A program made the position numbers and the translations under genes. Of a stretch of DNA of 64,000 nucleotides, positions 22,854 to 30,457 are shown in pieces (the first letter of the stretch is position 1; each line of letters starts with the position of its first letter). The stretch is from Janibacter endophyticus (GTDB taxonomy: Bacteria > Actinomycetota > Actinomycetes > Actinomycetales > Dermatophilaceae), in contig NZ_JAFEJG010000004.1 of the NCBI RefSeq assembly GCF_016888335.1, positions 1,984,001-2,048,000 on the forward strand, read 5' to 3'. The notes under the pieces were generated by a model. The model was not told the DNA's origin. It worked only from the letters and a program-made list of their open reading frames with translations, and did no database searches.

Positions 22854-22859
22854 ACGCTA
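22854..22859 (-). promoter_or_regulatory. -10 box of the HNH endonuclease gene (leaderless)
   Basis: TAGCGT on the minus strand, 7-base spacer to the ATG. Confidence 0.5.
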
Positions 22860-22981
22860 GAGGTGACCACCGACAACGATGCTGACCTGCACAGCACAGG
22901 AGTGCTGGCACGCTCCGCGTGCGCGCGTGAGCAGCAGCTGAGACCGCTCATGGACCTCTGAGGAGCGCGTCTCGAGCAGTG

Positions 22982-23007
22982 CGAAGGGGGTTGTCGGCCC
23001 CCCTTCG
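22982..23007. repeat. Inverted pair of CGAAGGGG motifs between the HNH and RecB-like genes
   Basis: CGAAGGGGG and its complement CCCCCTTCG separated by 8 bases (TTGTCGGC), forming a 9-bp stem. It directly abuts the -10 box of the RecB-like gene, so it may be an operator or a bidirectional hairpin. The rest of the 173-base gap (22847-22981) shows nothing I recognise. Confidence 0.7.
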
Positions 23008-23013
23008 TAGGGT
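23008..23013 (+). promoter_or_regulatory. -10 box of the RecB-like nuclease gene (leaderless)
   Basis: TAGGGT, six bases, ATG at 23020. Confidence 0.55.
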
Positions 23014-23019
23014 GGGGTC

Positions 23020-23865
23020 ATGCCTCCCGCCCTCTCCCCCAGCCGAGCGGCGGACTTCAAGCAGTGCCCGCTGAAGTACCGCTTCCGCACGATCGACCGC
23101 CTCTACGAGGCGCCGTCGCCGGCGGCTGCTCGGGGCACCCTCGTGCACGCGGCGCTGGAGACCCTCTTCGACCTGCCGGCGACCGAGCGCACGCCGGAGG
23201 CCGCCGTCGCGATGCTGCCGCAGCGCTGGGCCGAGCTCGTCGAGGAGCGGCCCGAGCTCGCCCCGATGCTCACCGACCGCGAGCTCGACGAGAGCACCTG
23301 GTTCGCCGACGCGGAGGACCTCGTCCGACGCTGGTTCACCCTCGAGGACCCGACCCGCCTCGAGCCGTCCGACCGCGAGCTGCTCGTCGAGGTCGACGTC
23401 GACGGGCTCACCCTGCGCGGCATCATCGACCGCCTCGACATCGCCCCGACCGGCGAGGTCCGGGTCGTCGACTACAAGACCGGCCGCTCCCCCTCCGAGC
23501 GCTTCGAGTCGAGCGCGCTCTTCCAGATGAAGTTCTACGGCCTCGTCCTGTGGCGCCTCACGGGCCGCGTCCCGGACCTCCTCCAGCTCGTCTACCTCAA
23601 GGACTCCCAGGTCGTCCGTTACGTCCCCGACGAGGACGACCTGCGCGCGCTCGAGCGCAACGTCCACGCCGTCTGGGCCGCCATCGAGCGAGCCACCGAG
23701 ACCGGCGACTGGCGGCCGAGGACCTCGCGGCTGTGCGACTGGTGCGACTTCAAGCCGCTGTGCCCCGCGTGGGGTGGTACCCCACCGCCGCTCCCCGACC
23801 GCGGGGAGCAGGCCAGGGCTGCCGACCCGGCGGTCTCCGGCTCAGCCCTGCCCGGCGACGACTGA
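23020..23865 (+). CDS. RecB-family PD-(D/E)XK exonuclease with Fe-S cluster
   Basis: 281-residue single-domain nuclease related to the RecB/Cas4 nuclease fold. The active-site block is GIIDRLDIAPTGEVRVVDYKTG, and a QMKFYGLVL helix follows. One cysteine near the N-terminus (DFKQCPLKYRF) and three near the C-terminus (CDWCDFKPLC) make up the usual four-cysteine Fe-S site. It is the homologue of the mycobacterial gene next to trmI. Its end overlaps the convergent HAD gene by 24 bases. The partner complex is unknown; a role in DNA repair is an inference from the family. Confidence 0.9.
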   Translation: MPPALSPSRAADFKQCPLKYRFRTIDRLYEAPSPAAARGTLVHAALETLFDLPATERTPEAAVAMLPQRWAELVEERPELAPMLTDRELDESTWFADAEDLVRRWFTLEDPTRLEPSDRELLVEVDVDGLTLRGIIDRLDIAPTGEVRVVDYKTGRSPSERFESSALFQMKFYGLVLWRLTGRVPDLLQLVYLKDSQVVRYVPDEDDLRALERNVHAVWAAIERATETGDWRPRTSRLCDWCDFKPLCPAWGGTPPPLPDRGEQARAADPAVSGSALPGDD

Positions 23866-24540
23866 GCGCACACCCTCGCGGGCGGTCCGGGTCAGCCCGG
23901 CGAGGTCGAGCCCGTCGAGGCTGTCGACCCGCACCGCCCCGGCGATGTCGGGGATCTGGACGACGTGCGGGATCGCGACCGTCGGCACACCCGCGGCCGT
24001 CGCCGAACGCACCCCGGTCGGGCTGTCCTCGAGGGCCACGCAGTCGCGCGGCGCCACCCCGAGCAGCTCCGCCGCCCGGAGGTACGGCTCGGGGTGGGGC
24101 TTCCCGTGCGTCACCTCGTCGCCCGTGACGAGGACGGCGAAGGGGGACCCCGGCAGCGCGTCGGCCACGGCCCGGGCCAGCGGCTGCCAGGACATCGTCA
24201 CCAGCGCGTTGGGCACGCCCACAGCCACCGCCTCGTCGAGCAGCGCGCGCGCCCCCGGCCGCCACGGCACGTGCTCGCGCACCCGCCCGATGACGGCCGT
24301 CATGAGCTCGTCGACGACCTCGTGGGGCGTGAGCGTCACCGGCGAGCTCGCGATGATGACGTCGGCGCTCACGAGGAGCGGGTTGCCGACGAGCTGGTGG
24401 GCCAGCTCGTCGCTCCACCGGCCGCCGAAGCGCTCGACGAGGGCGTACTCGGCCTCGATCCAGTAGGGCTCGGTGTCGACGAGGGTCCCGTCCATGTCCC
24501 ACAGGAGCGCGGCGGGCCGGGCGGTGGCGGGTGACGTCAC
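23842..24540 (-). CDS. HAD superfamily IA phosphatase/mutase-like hydrolase
   Basis: 232 residues. Motif I LLWDMDGTLVDTEP at the N-terminus, motif II VTMSW, motif III HGKPHPEPYLRAA and motif IV ALEDSPTGVRSA are all present, so it should be catalytically active on a small phosphate ester such as a sugar phosphate. GTG at 24540 is six bases after TAGCGT. In actinobacteria it commonly neighbours the RecB-like and PAC2 genes. Substrate unknown. Confidence 0.9.
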   Translation of the reverse strand: MTSPATARPAALLWDMDGTLVDTEPYWIEAEYALVERFGGRWSDELAHQLVGNPLLVSADVIIASSPVTLTPHEVVDELMTAVIGRVREHVPWRPGARALLDEAVAVGVPNALVTMSWQPLARAVADALPGSPFAVLVTGDEVTHGKPHPEPYLRAAELLGVAPRDCVALEDSPTGVRSATAAGVPTVAIPHVVQIPDIAGAVRVDSLDGLDLAGLTRTAREGVRSVVAGQG

Positions 24541-24546
24541 GCGGCC

Positions 24547-24552
24547 ACGCTA
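24547..24552 (-). promoter_or_regulatory. -10 box of the HAD hydrolase gene (leaderless)
   Basis: TAGCGT on the minus strand, six bases before the GTG start. Confidence 0.5.
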
Positions 24553-24567
24553 CCCAGGCTCGAGACG

Positions 24568-24573
24568 TAGGCT
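24568..24573 (+). promoter_or_regulatory. Putative -10 box of the PAC2 gene
   Basis: TAGGCT, 58 bases upstream of the GTG at 24632; this gene would have a leader of about 50 bases, with an AGGAG ribosome site. Confidence 0.4.
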
Positions 24574-24631
24574 GGCGGGAAGGCCCCTCGGTGGACGCCG
24601 GGGCCCGTCGACAGAGGTCAGGAGCGCGCAC

Positions 24632-25486
24632 GTGATCGAGCTGCAGGACATCCCTGAGCTGCACGACCCGGTGATGATCCTCGCCTTCGAGGGGTGGAAC
24701 GACGCCGGCGAGGCGGCGACCGCCACGATCCTCCATCTCGCCCAGGAGTGGGAGGCGGACACCGTCGCGGCGGTCGACCCGGAGGACTACTACGACTTCC
24801 AGGTCACCCGCCCCTTCGTCCTCGGCCGTCCTGGCGAGCGGCGGATCGACTGGCGCACGACGCGCATCCTCATCGCCTCCCCCGAGGAGCTCGACCGTGA
24901 CGTCGTGCTCGTCCACGGCATCGAGCCGTCCTTCCGGTGGCGGACCTTCGCCGACGAGATCGTCGGCATGGCGCAGGCGCTCGGGGTCCGCACGGTCATC
25001 GCGGTCGGGGCGCTGCTCGCCGACGTGCCGCACAGCCGCCCGATCCCGGTCACCGCGACGAGCGACGACGAGCGCACGGTCCACCGCCACGACCTCGAGG
25101 CGGCCACCTACGAGGGGCCCACGGGCATCGTCGGCGTGCTCGCCGAGGCTGCCCGGCTCGAGGGCATGTCCTCCATCTCGCTGTGGGCGGGGATCCCCCA
25201 CTACGCGGGTCACGTCCCCTCGCCGAAGGCGACCTTCGCCATCGTCCGGGCGCTCGAGTCGCTCCTCGACGTCGAGCTGCCCCATGCCGACCTCGAGGTC
25301 GACGGTCAGGCCTGGGAGCTCGGGGTCAACGAGGCCGCGGAGACCGACGACGACATCCGTGAGTATGTCGCCCAGCTCGAGCACGCCACCGACACGGCCG
25401 AGCTCCCCGAGGCGAGCGGCGAGGCGATCGCCAAGGAGTTCGAGCGCTACCTGCGGCGCAGACCCGAGGGGCCCGGGCGCAGCTGA
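24632..25486 (+). CDS. PAC2 family protein
   Basis: 284-residue protein of the PAC2 fold, which includes proteasome assembly chaperones in eukaryotes and archaea. It starts MIELQDIPELHDPVMILAFEGWNDAGEA, a family hallmark, and has a central ALGVRTVIAVGALLADVPHSRP block. The GTG at 24632 has AGGAG upstream; a longer frame to the left runs over the HAD gene promoter and is not used. In this window no 20S proteasome genes exist, so a proteasome assembly role is unlikely here. Function unknown. Confidence 0.88.
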   Translation: MIELQDIPELHDPVMILAFEGWNDAGEAATATILHLAQEWEADTVAAVDPEDYYDFQVTRPFVLGRPGERRIDWRTTRILIASPEELDRDVVLVHGIEPSFRWRTFADEIVGMAQALGVRTVIAVGALLADVPHSRPIPVTATSDDERTVHRHDLEAATYEGPTGIVGVLAEAARLEGMSSISLWAGIPHYAGHVPSPKATFAIVRALESLLDVELPHADLEVDGQAWELGVNEAAETDDDIREYVAQLEHATDTAELPEASGEAIAKEFERYLRRRPEGPGRS

Positions 25487-26734
25487 CTAGAGCGCGACGC
25501 CGAGCAGCGCGTCGACGGTGTCGCGGACGAGCCCGGGCGCCACGGCGTCCGAGCCCTCTCCCGCCTCAGCGGCCGCGCACCAGGCGTCGACCGCGGCGAG
25601 GGCAGCCGGCGTGCCGAGGTCCGCGGCCAGCGCCGCCCGCACCGCCGCCAGTGTCTCGGCCGCGTCCGGTCCCGCCGGCAGGGCCGTCGCGGCTCGCCAG
25701 CGGGCCAGCCGCTCGCGGCCCTCGGTGAGCGCGTCGTCGGTCCACGACCACTCGGTGCGGTAGTGGTGCGCGAGCAGCACGAGCCGGATCGCGGCCGGGT
25801 CGACGCCCTCGCGCCGCAGGTCGCTGACCCGCACGAGGTTGCCCTTGGACTTGCTCATCTTCTCGCCGTCGAGCCCGACCATGGCCTGGTGCGTCGTGTG
25901 CGCGGCGAAGGGGGAGCGTCCCGTCGCCGCGACCGCCTGGACGGCAGTCATCGGGTGGTGCGGGAAGACGAGGTCGGAGCCGCCGCCCTGGACCGAGATC
26001 GTGTCGCCGAGGTGCTCCATCGCGATCGCGGTGCACTCGATGTGCCAGCCTGGCCGGCCGGGGCCGAGCCGCTCGCTCTCCCAGGACGGCTCGCCGTCGC
26101 GGTGCCCGCGCCAGAGCATGGGGTCGAGGCGCCCGCGCTTGCCGGGCCGGTCCGGGTCGCCACCCCGCTCGGCGGAGTACTCGAGCATGGTCGCCTCGTC
26201 GAGCACGCTCACGCCCTCGGTCCCGCCGACGGCCTCGAGGTCGAGGTAGCTGTCGGTGGCACCGCTGTCGTCGGTGAGCCCGTACGTCACGCCCGCATCC
26301 ACGAGACGCTCGACGACCGCGACGATCGTGGGCATCGCCTCGACGACGCCGACGTAGGCCTTCGGCGGGATGACCCGCAGCGCCGTCATGTCCTCGTGGA
26401 AGAGCGCCGTCTGGTCGACGGCGAGGTCGCGCCAGTCGATGCCGTCCCGTGCGGCGCGCTCGAGCAGCGGGTCGTCGACGTCGGTGACGTTCTGCACGTA
26501 GTCCACGGGCAGGCCGGCGTCGAGCGCGGCCCGGTGCAGCAGGTCGAAGGTCACGTAGGTCGCGGCGTGCCCCATGTGGGTCGTGTCGTAGGGCGTCACC
26601 CCGCACACGTAGAGGCTGACCCGGCCGTCGACGGGCGTCACGGGCCGGACGGTGTCGTCGAGCACGTCGTGGACCTCGGGGGCGCGTCCGGTGCCGGGGA
26701 GCGTGGGGACGAAGGGGGGCGACCAGGACTTCAC
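25487..26734 (-). CDS. mshC: MshC, cysteine:glucosaminyl-inositol ligase (mycothiol synthesis)
   Basis: 415 residues, related to cysteinyl-tRNA synthetase. It uses ATP to join cysteine to glucosaminyl-inositol, the third step of mycothiol synthesis. Class I synthetase motifs: HMGH (HIGH-like) and KMSKSKGN. The zinc cysteines [10 protein letters not shown] and [10 protein letters not shown] are present, and the tRNA anticodon-binding domain of CysRS is absent. GTG at 26734 follows TAGGCT by six bases. It ends directly against PAC2. Mycothiol synthesis confirms an actinomycete. Confidence 0.95.
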   Translation of the reverse strand: MKSWSPPFVPTLPGTGRAPEVHDVLDDTVRPVTPVDGRVSLYVCGVTPYDTTHMGHAATYVTFDLLHRAALDAGLPVDYVQNVTDVDDPLLERAARDGIDWRDLAVDQTALFHEDMTALRVIPPKAYVGVVEAMPTIVAVVERLVDAGVTYGLTDDSGATDSYLDLEAVGGTEGVSVLDEATMLEYSAERGGDPDRPGKRGRLDPMLWRGHRDGEPSWESERLGPGRPGWHIECTAIAMEHLGDTISVQGGGSDLVFPHHPMTAVQAVAATGRSPFAAHTTHQAMVGLDGEKMSKSKGNLVRVSDLRREGVDPAAIRLVLLAHHYRTEWSWTDDALTEGRERLARWRAATALPAGPDAAETLAAVRAALAADLGTPAALAAVDAWCAAAEAGEGSDAVAPGLVRDTVDALLGVAL

Positions 26735-26740
26735 CGGGTC

Positions 26741-26746
26741 AGCCTA
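26741..26746 (-). promoter_or_regulatory. -10 box of mshC (leaderless)
   Basis: TAGGCT on the minus strand, six bases before the mshC GTG. Confidence 0.55.
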
Positions 26747-26753
26747 CGGTCCG

Positions 26754-27557
26754 TCACATCGGGGGCCACGGGAGGTTCGGCCACCCGGTACCGGGGAGCG
26801 GGTGGTGGCCGTCGTCGAGCAGGTCGGCGCACCGGGCGCGCAGGGCGTCGAGCTCCGCCGGGGTGAGCAGATCGGCGAGCTCGGCGGCGAGAGCACCGCC
26901 GTCGAGCGATCGCCCGACCCGCTCGACGGCGGCGTGGTCGCCTGCCGTGAGCGGCTGGCCGGCCCAGCCCCAGAGGACGGTGCGCAGCTTGGGCTCGACG
27001 TGCAGGCTCACGCCGTTGTCGACGCCGTGGACGCCGCGCTCGTCCGTGAGGACGTGGCCGCCCTTGCGGTCGCTGCTGTTGAGGATCACGTCGAGGACCG
27101 CAAGCGAGCGCAGGGCGGGGTCGTCGGGGTGGCTGAGCACCACCTCGTGGCCCTCCTCGTCCTCGCCGTGGAGCACGACGAGGTGACCAGCCGGCACCGC
27201 CGGGGGGGCCGAGACCGCGACGGGGGTGGGCGCCGGCTCGTCGAGGCCGCCGATCCACTCCTGCACCGACCCGCGGCCCAGCGGTCCCTCACGGAGCACC
27301 GTGACCGGCACGCACGTCCATCCCCCCGCCCGCGCCACGAGATAGGCAGCCCGCTCCCGATGGGCGAGATGACCGTCGGGGAAGTCCCACAGCGGTCGCT
27401 CCCCCTGCACCGGCTTGTGGATGACGAGCCGGCGTCGACCCTCACGCTCGACCGTGCCGACGAGTGCGAGGTTGCTCGCGGCGGGGTGGGCGCCGAGCAC
27501 GCTCAGCTCACCGAGGGCGAGGTCGTCCTCGGTGAGCGAGGCCGCGGTCCCGGTCAG
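26754..27557 (-). CDS. SCO1664 family protein, possible CTG start
   Basis: About 267 residues of an actinobacterial family of unknown function, distantly kinase-like (NPIC: conserved VIHKPVQGERPLWDFPDG, a VLDVILNSSDRKGGHVL segment and VHGVDNGVSLH). The frame has no ATG, GTG or TTG between the end of the upstream gene and the first conserved residues. The best candidate is CTG at 27557, whose CTGA overlaps the TGA of the DUF3090 gene, just as ATGA does elsewhere. A GTG further in would cut off the conserved TEDDLALGEL segment. Forms a unit with DUF3090 and the histidine phosphatase. Confidence 0.8.
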   Translation of the reverse strand: MTGTAASLTEDDLALGELSVLGAHPAASNLALVGTVEREGRRRLVIHKPVQGERPLWDFPDGHLAHRERAAYLVARAGGWTCVPVTVLREGPLGRGSVQEWIGGLDEPAPTPVAVSAPPAVPAGHLVVLHGEDEEGHEVVLSHPDDPALRSLAVLDVILNSSDRKGGHVLTDERGVHGVDNGVSLHVEPKLRTVLWGWAGQPLTAGDHAAVERVGRSLDGGALAAELADLLTPAELDALRARCADLLDDGHHPLPGTGWPNLPWPPM

Positions 27558-28087
27558 CGCTTGTACCCGTTGGCCCGCGGGCAGATATGCCCCTCGGGGT
27601 CGAGCGGCCCGCCGCAGAAGGGGCAGGAGGGGCGCCCGGCGGCGACGACGGTCTCGCAGCGACGGGCGAAGGCCCGGGCCTGGCTCGGGCTGAGGATCAC
27701 CTTGAGGGTGCTGACGTCGGGGCTCGTGGCGGCCAGCGCCTCGTCGACCTCGTCGGGGTCGTGGTCGTGCGCCTCGATGACGACGACGCGGCGCTCCACG
27801 TCCCACGCCAGCGAGAGCGCCTGCACCCGGAAGTCCTCGGAGATCGGGGTGTCGAGGGGGGCGTTGTCGGCCGCCTCGACGGCCGCGCTCACTCCCCCTT
27901 CGTGCCCGCCGACCTCGTCGAGGAGGGTCTCGATCCGCTCCGCGAGGACCCCGACGTGCATCTTCTCGACCGACACCTGCGTGCGGCGGCTGCCGTCGCT
28001 AGCCTGGATGAAGAAGGTGCGCTGCCCGGGCGGGCCGACGGTGCCGACGACGAAGCGCTCCGGCGGGTCGAACTCGATGACGCTCAT
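27554..28087 (-). CDS. DUF3090 family protein with C-terminal zinc ribbon
   Basis: 177-residue actinobacterial protein of unknown function. N-terminal MSVIEFDPPERFVVGTVGPPG is typical of the family; the C-terminus has CPFCGGPLDPEGHICPR, a four-ligand zinc site. ATG 28087 lies 7 bases after TAGGGT, which itself overlaps the end of the phosphatase gene. Conserved order phosphatase-DUF3090-SCO1664 is known in actinobacteria next to mshC. Confidence 0.88.
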   Translation of the reverse strand: MSVIEFDPPERFVVGTVGPPGQRTFFIQASDGSRRTQVSVEKMHVGVLAERIETLLDEVGGHEGGVSAAVEAADNAPLDTPISEDFRVQALSLAWDVERRVVVIEAHDHDPDEVDEALAATSPDVSTLKVILSPSQARAFARRCETVVAAGRPSCPFCGGPLDPEGHICPRANGYKR

Positions 28088-28094
28088 GCTGCCG

Positions 28095-28100
28095 ACCCTA
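28095..28100 (-). promoter_or_regulatory. -10 box of the DUF3090 gene (leaderless)
   Basis: TAGGGT on the minus strand, 7 bases before ATG 28087 and overlapping the last codon of the upstream phosphatase gene. Confidence 0.45.
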
Positions 28101-28793
28101 GCCCGCTCCCCCGCCGACGACGGCGTCGCCGTCGGGGGTCTGCGGGTCCGGTGCCGGGACGGCACGCAGGGTCCCGGTGTCGTTGAGCCGCATGACGAAG
28201 GGGCGGTCCTGGGTGTACCGCACGAGGCTGACCGACGCGGGGTCGATGACGATGCGCTGGAAGTCGTCGAGCGGGGTCGCCGCGGCGTCGGCGACGACCG
28301 ACTTGATGATGTCGCCGTGGCTGACCGCGAGCCACATCGCGTGGGCACCGTGCTCGGCCTCGACCTCGGCGTCGATGCGTCGCACCGCGGCGACGGCCCG
28401 CTGGGCCATCTCGGCGATCGACTCGTGCTCGTGCTCGTCCGAGGCGGGGAAGACGGCCCGGCTCGGCGTGCGCTGCACGGTCTCCCAGAGGGGTTCCTTG
28501 GCCAGCTCGGCGAGCGGGCGTCCGGTCCAGGCGCCGTAGCGGGCCTCGCCGAGGTCGTCGCTCTGCTCGACGTCGACCCCGAGCCGGTCGGCGAGCGGGG
28601 CGACCGTCTCGAGGCACCGGGGCAGCGGGCTGCTCACGATCCGGACGAAGGGGAGGTCGGCCAGCCGGTCGGCGACGGCGGCCGACTGCTCCCGCCCCGA
28701 GTCGTCGAGGCTGACCCCTTCGGCCCAGCCGGCGAGCACGCCGGCGGAGTTCGCGCTCGAGCGGGCATGTCGGAGCAGGACGCAGTAGGCCAC
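28098..28793 (-). CDS. Histidine phosphatase family protein (MSMEG_4193 type)
   Basis: 231-residue phosphoglycerate-mutase-like phosphatase. N-terminal catalytic RHG motif is LLRHARSSANS; the second histidine is in WLAVSHGDIIKSV; VSSPLPRCLET holds the conserved arginine. GTG at 28793 follows TAGCCT by six bases. First gene of the three-gene unit with DUF3090 and SCO1664. Substrate unknown. Confidence 0.9.
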   Translation of the reverse strand: MAYCVLLRHARSSANSAGVLAGWAEGVSLDDSGREQSAAVADRLADLPFVRIVSSPLPRCLETVAPLADRLGVDVEQSDDLGEARYGAWTGRPLAELAKEPLWETVQRTPSRAVFPASDEHEHESIAEMAQRAVAAVRRIDAEVEAEHGAHAMWLAVSHGDIIKSVVADAAATPLDDFQRIVIDPASVSLVRYTQDRPFVMRLNDTGTLRAVPAPDPQTPDGDAVVGGGAG

Positions 28794-28799
28794 GTGCCC

Positions 28800-28805
28800 A
28801 GGCTA
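28800..28805 (-). promoter_or_regulatory. -10 box of the histidine phosphatase gene (leaderless)
   Basis: TAGCCT on the minus strand, six bases before the GTG; back to back with the corA box. Confidence 0.55.
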
Positions 28806-28812
28806 CGTGCGT

Positions 28813-28818
28813 CATGAT
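28813..28818 (+). promoter_or_regulatory. Putative -10 box of corA (leaderless)
   Basis: CATGAT, six bases before GTG 28825; first base departs from TANNNT. Confidence 0.4.
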
Positions 28819-28824
28819 GGCGCG

Positions 28825-29871
28825 GTGATCGTCGACCAGGCCCGCTACCGCGACGGGCAGCGCCTCCCGTGCCATGACATCAGCGAGACGGTGAACGCGA
28901 TCCGGTCCGAGACGGCCCCCGAGGGCGGCACCCCGGTGTCCGACTTCGTGTGGATCGGCCTCAAGGACCCGAGCCCGGAGACCTTCCAGCACATCGTCGG
29001 TGACGAGCTGCGCCTCCACCCCCTCCCGATCGAGGACGCCGTCACGGGTGACCAGCGGGCCAAGATCGAGCGCTACGACGAGACGTGGTTCGCCGTGCTC
29101 AAGCCGCTGCGCTACGACGACGCGACGTCCGACATCGAGACCGGCGAGCTCATGGTCTTCGTCGGCCCGACCTACGTGCTCACCGTCCGGCGGGGGGAGG
29201 CGAGCCCGCTGGCCAACCTCCGGCAGCGGCTCGAGGGTGACCCGGGCACCCTTCGCCACGGGCCGTGGGGCGTCCTGCACGGCATCCTCGACACCGTCGT
29301 CGACGAGTACCTGCGGATCGAGGACGAGCTCCAGATCGACCTCGAGGAGATCGAGTCCGCGGTCTTCGCCGAGCACTCGTCCGTGAGCTCAGGGGACATC
29401 TACCGGCTCAAGCGCGAGGTCCTCGAGTTCAAGCGCGCGGCGGTCCCGCTCACCCGGCCGCTCTCGCTGCTCACCTCGCTGTCGTCACCCGTCGGCGACG
29501 ACGAGGTGCGGCTGCTCTTCCGCGACGTCGCCGACCACCTCTCGCAGGCGATCGACAACCTCGAGTCGATGGACCGGCTGCTCACCGACGTGCTCAGCGC
29601 GCACCTCGCGCAGGTCGGGGTCGAGCAGAACAGGGTGGCGGTGCAGCAGAACGAGGACATGCGCAAGATCTCGGCATGGGTCGCCATCGCCGCCCTGCCG
29701 ACGATGATCGCCGGCATCTACGGGATGAACTTCACCCACATGCCCGAGCTCGACGCGAGCGTCGAGCTGGCGGGGCGAGAGATCTACTACGGGTACTACG
29801 TCGTCATCGGCCTCATGCTGCTGGCCTGCCTGACGCTCTACCGGCTCTTCAAGCGCTCCGGCTGGCTCTGA
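28825..29871 (+). CDS. corA: CorA magnesium/cobalt channel
   Basis: 348 residues. A large cytosolic domain with a long helical stalk is followed by two C-terminal membrane helices; the selectivity motif is YGMNFTHMPE between them. The end KRSGWL is basic, typical of CorA. I take GTG 28825, giving MIVDQARYRDG, since GTG 28807 would add six residues not seen in the family. The stop overlaps a short CTGAGG/CCTCAG stem (29868-29884) against the convergent acidic protein gene. Confidence 0.93.
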   Translation: MIVDQARYRDGQRLPCHDISETVNAIRSETAPEGGTPVSDFVWIGLKDPSPETFQHIVGDELRLHPLPIEDAVTGDQRAKIERYDETWFAVLKPLRYDDATSDIETGELMVFVGPTYVLTVRRGEASPLANLRQRLEGDPGTLRHGPWGVLHGILDTVVDEYLRIEDELQIDLEEIESAVFAEHSSVSSGDIYRLKREVLEFKRAAVPLTRPLSLLTSLSSPVGDDEVRLLFRDVADHLSQAIDNLESMDRLLTDVLSAHLAQVGVEQNRVAVQQNEDMRKISAWVAIAALPTMIAGIYGMNFTHMPELDASVELAGREIYYGYYVVIGLMLLACLTLYRLFKRSGWL

Positions 29872-29880
29872 GGCAGCCCC

Positions 29881-30207
29881 TCAGCGACGGTCGTCGTCGC
29901 TGTCGTCGTCCTCGTCGTACTCCTCGTCGTCGAGCCCGACGTAGGTGTCGTCGTCCTCGTCGTCGTCGTACTCCTCGTCGCCGCTGTCGATCCCCTCGAG
30001 GTCGGAGTCGTCGACGACGATGAGCGGGGTCATCTCGCCGTAGGCGTCGTTGAGGGCGTCGTCGTAGGCCTCGAAGGCGTCCGCGAGGTCCTCGTACGCG
30101 GCGACGACGCGGGGGTCGTCCTCCCCGTTGCGACCCGCCGATGCCTCGAGGTGCCGCTCGAAGGTCGCGATGAGCTTGTTGAGTGCGGCGCGCGGGTCGG
30201 CGGTCAT
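29881..30207 (-). CDS. Small acidic conserved protein, Asp/Glu-rich tail
   Basis: 108 residues. The first 65 (MTADPRAALNKLIATFERHLEA...) form a predicted helical pair conserved in Micrococcales; the last 45 are nearly all Asp and Glu with a few Tyr, encoded by a low-complexity run of GAC/GAG codons. Relatives are sometimes labelled primosomal protein, without support I can see. ATG 30207 is six bases after TACGTT. Function unknown; the tail could mimic nucleic acid or bind metal or basic proteins (inference). Confidence 0.75.
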   Translation of the reverse strand: MTADPRAALNKLIATFERHLEASAGRNGEDDPRVVAAYEDLADAFEAYDDALNDAYGEMTPLIVVDDSDLEGIDSGDEEYDDDEDDDTYVGLDDEEYDEDDDSDDDRR

Positions 30208-30213
30208 GGCATC

Positions 30214-30219
30214 AACGTA
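30214..30219 (-). promoter_or_regulatory. -10 box of the acidic protein gene (leaderless)
   Basis: TACGTT on the minus strand, six bases before the ATG. Confidence 0.45.
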
Positions 30220-30244
30220 CCGTCCCGGGCCACAATGGCGCACA

Positions 30245-30457
30245 ATGGTTGAGTACGAGTTCCAGGTCCTGCGCTTCCCCCGTGACGCCACGCGGTCGCA
30301 GATCCGCGCGGCCCTCGCCGATCACGCCGAGTACGGCCGCTGGGAGCTGCATCGCACGGTGCGCTACATGGGCGGTCAGCAGCGCTCGTGGCTGCGCCGC
30401 AAGATCATCCGGGTCCCGCGCGACGACTCCCGCAGGTCGCTCAGCACGTCTCGATGA
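30245..30457 (+). CDS. DUF5703 family small protein
   Basis: 70-residue basic protein starting MVEYEFQVLRFPRDATRSQIR, with a RWELHRTVRYMGGQQRSWLRRKIIRV core rich in Arg. The family is actinobacterial and of unknown function. Its last 17 bases overlap the end of the convergent M20 peptidase gene. The ATG has no clear ribosome site; CACAAT eight bases upstream may be its -10 box. Confidence 0.82.
   Translation: MVEYEFQVLRFPRDATRSQIRAALADHAEYGRWELHRTVRYMGGQQRSWLRRKIIRVPRDDSRRSLSTSR

Noticed and set aside
29868-29884. CTGAGG/CCTCAG stems here and at 43727-43743 as paired terminators
   Set aside because: Only 6-bp stems that arise from opposing TGA stop codons; too weak to call.
29884-30000. Microsatellite-like CGTCGT/CTCGTC run
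   Set aside because: It is the coding sequence of an Asp/Glu-rich protein tail, not a tandem repeat array.
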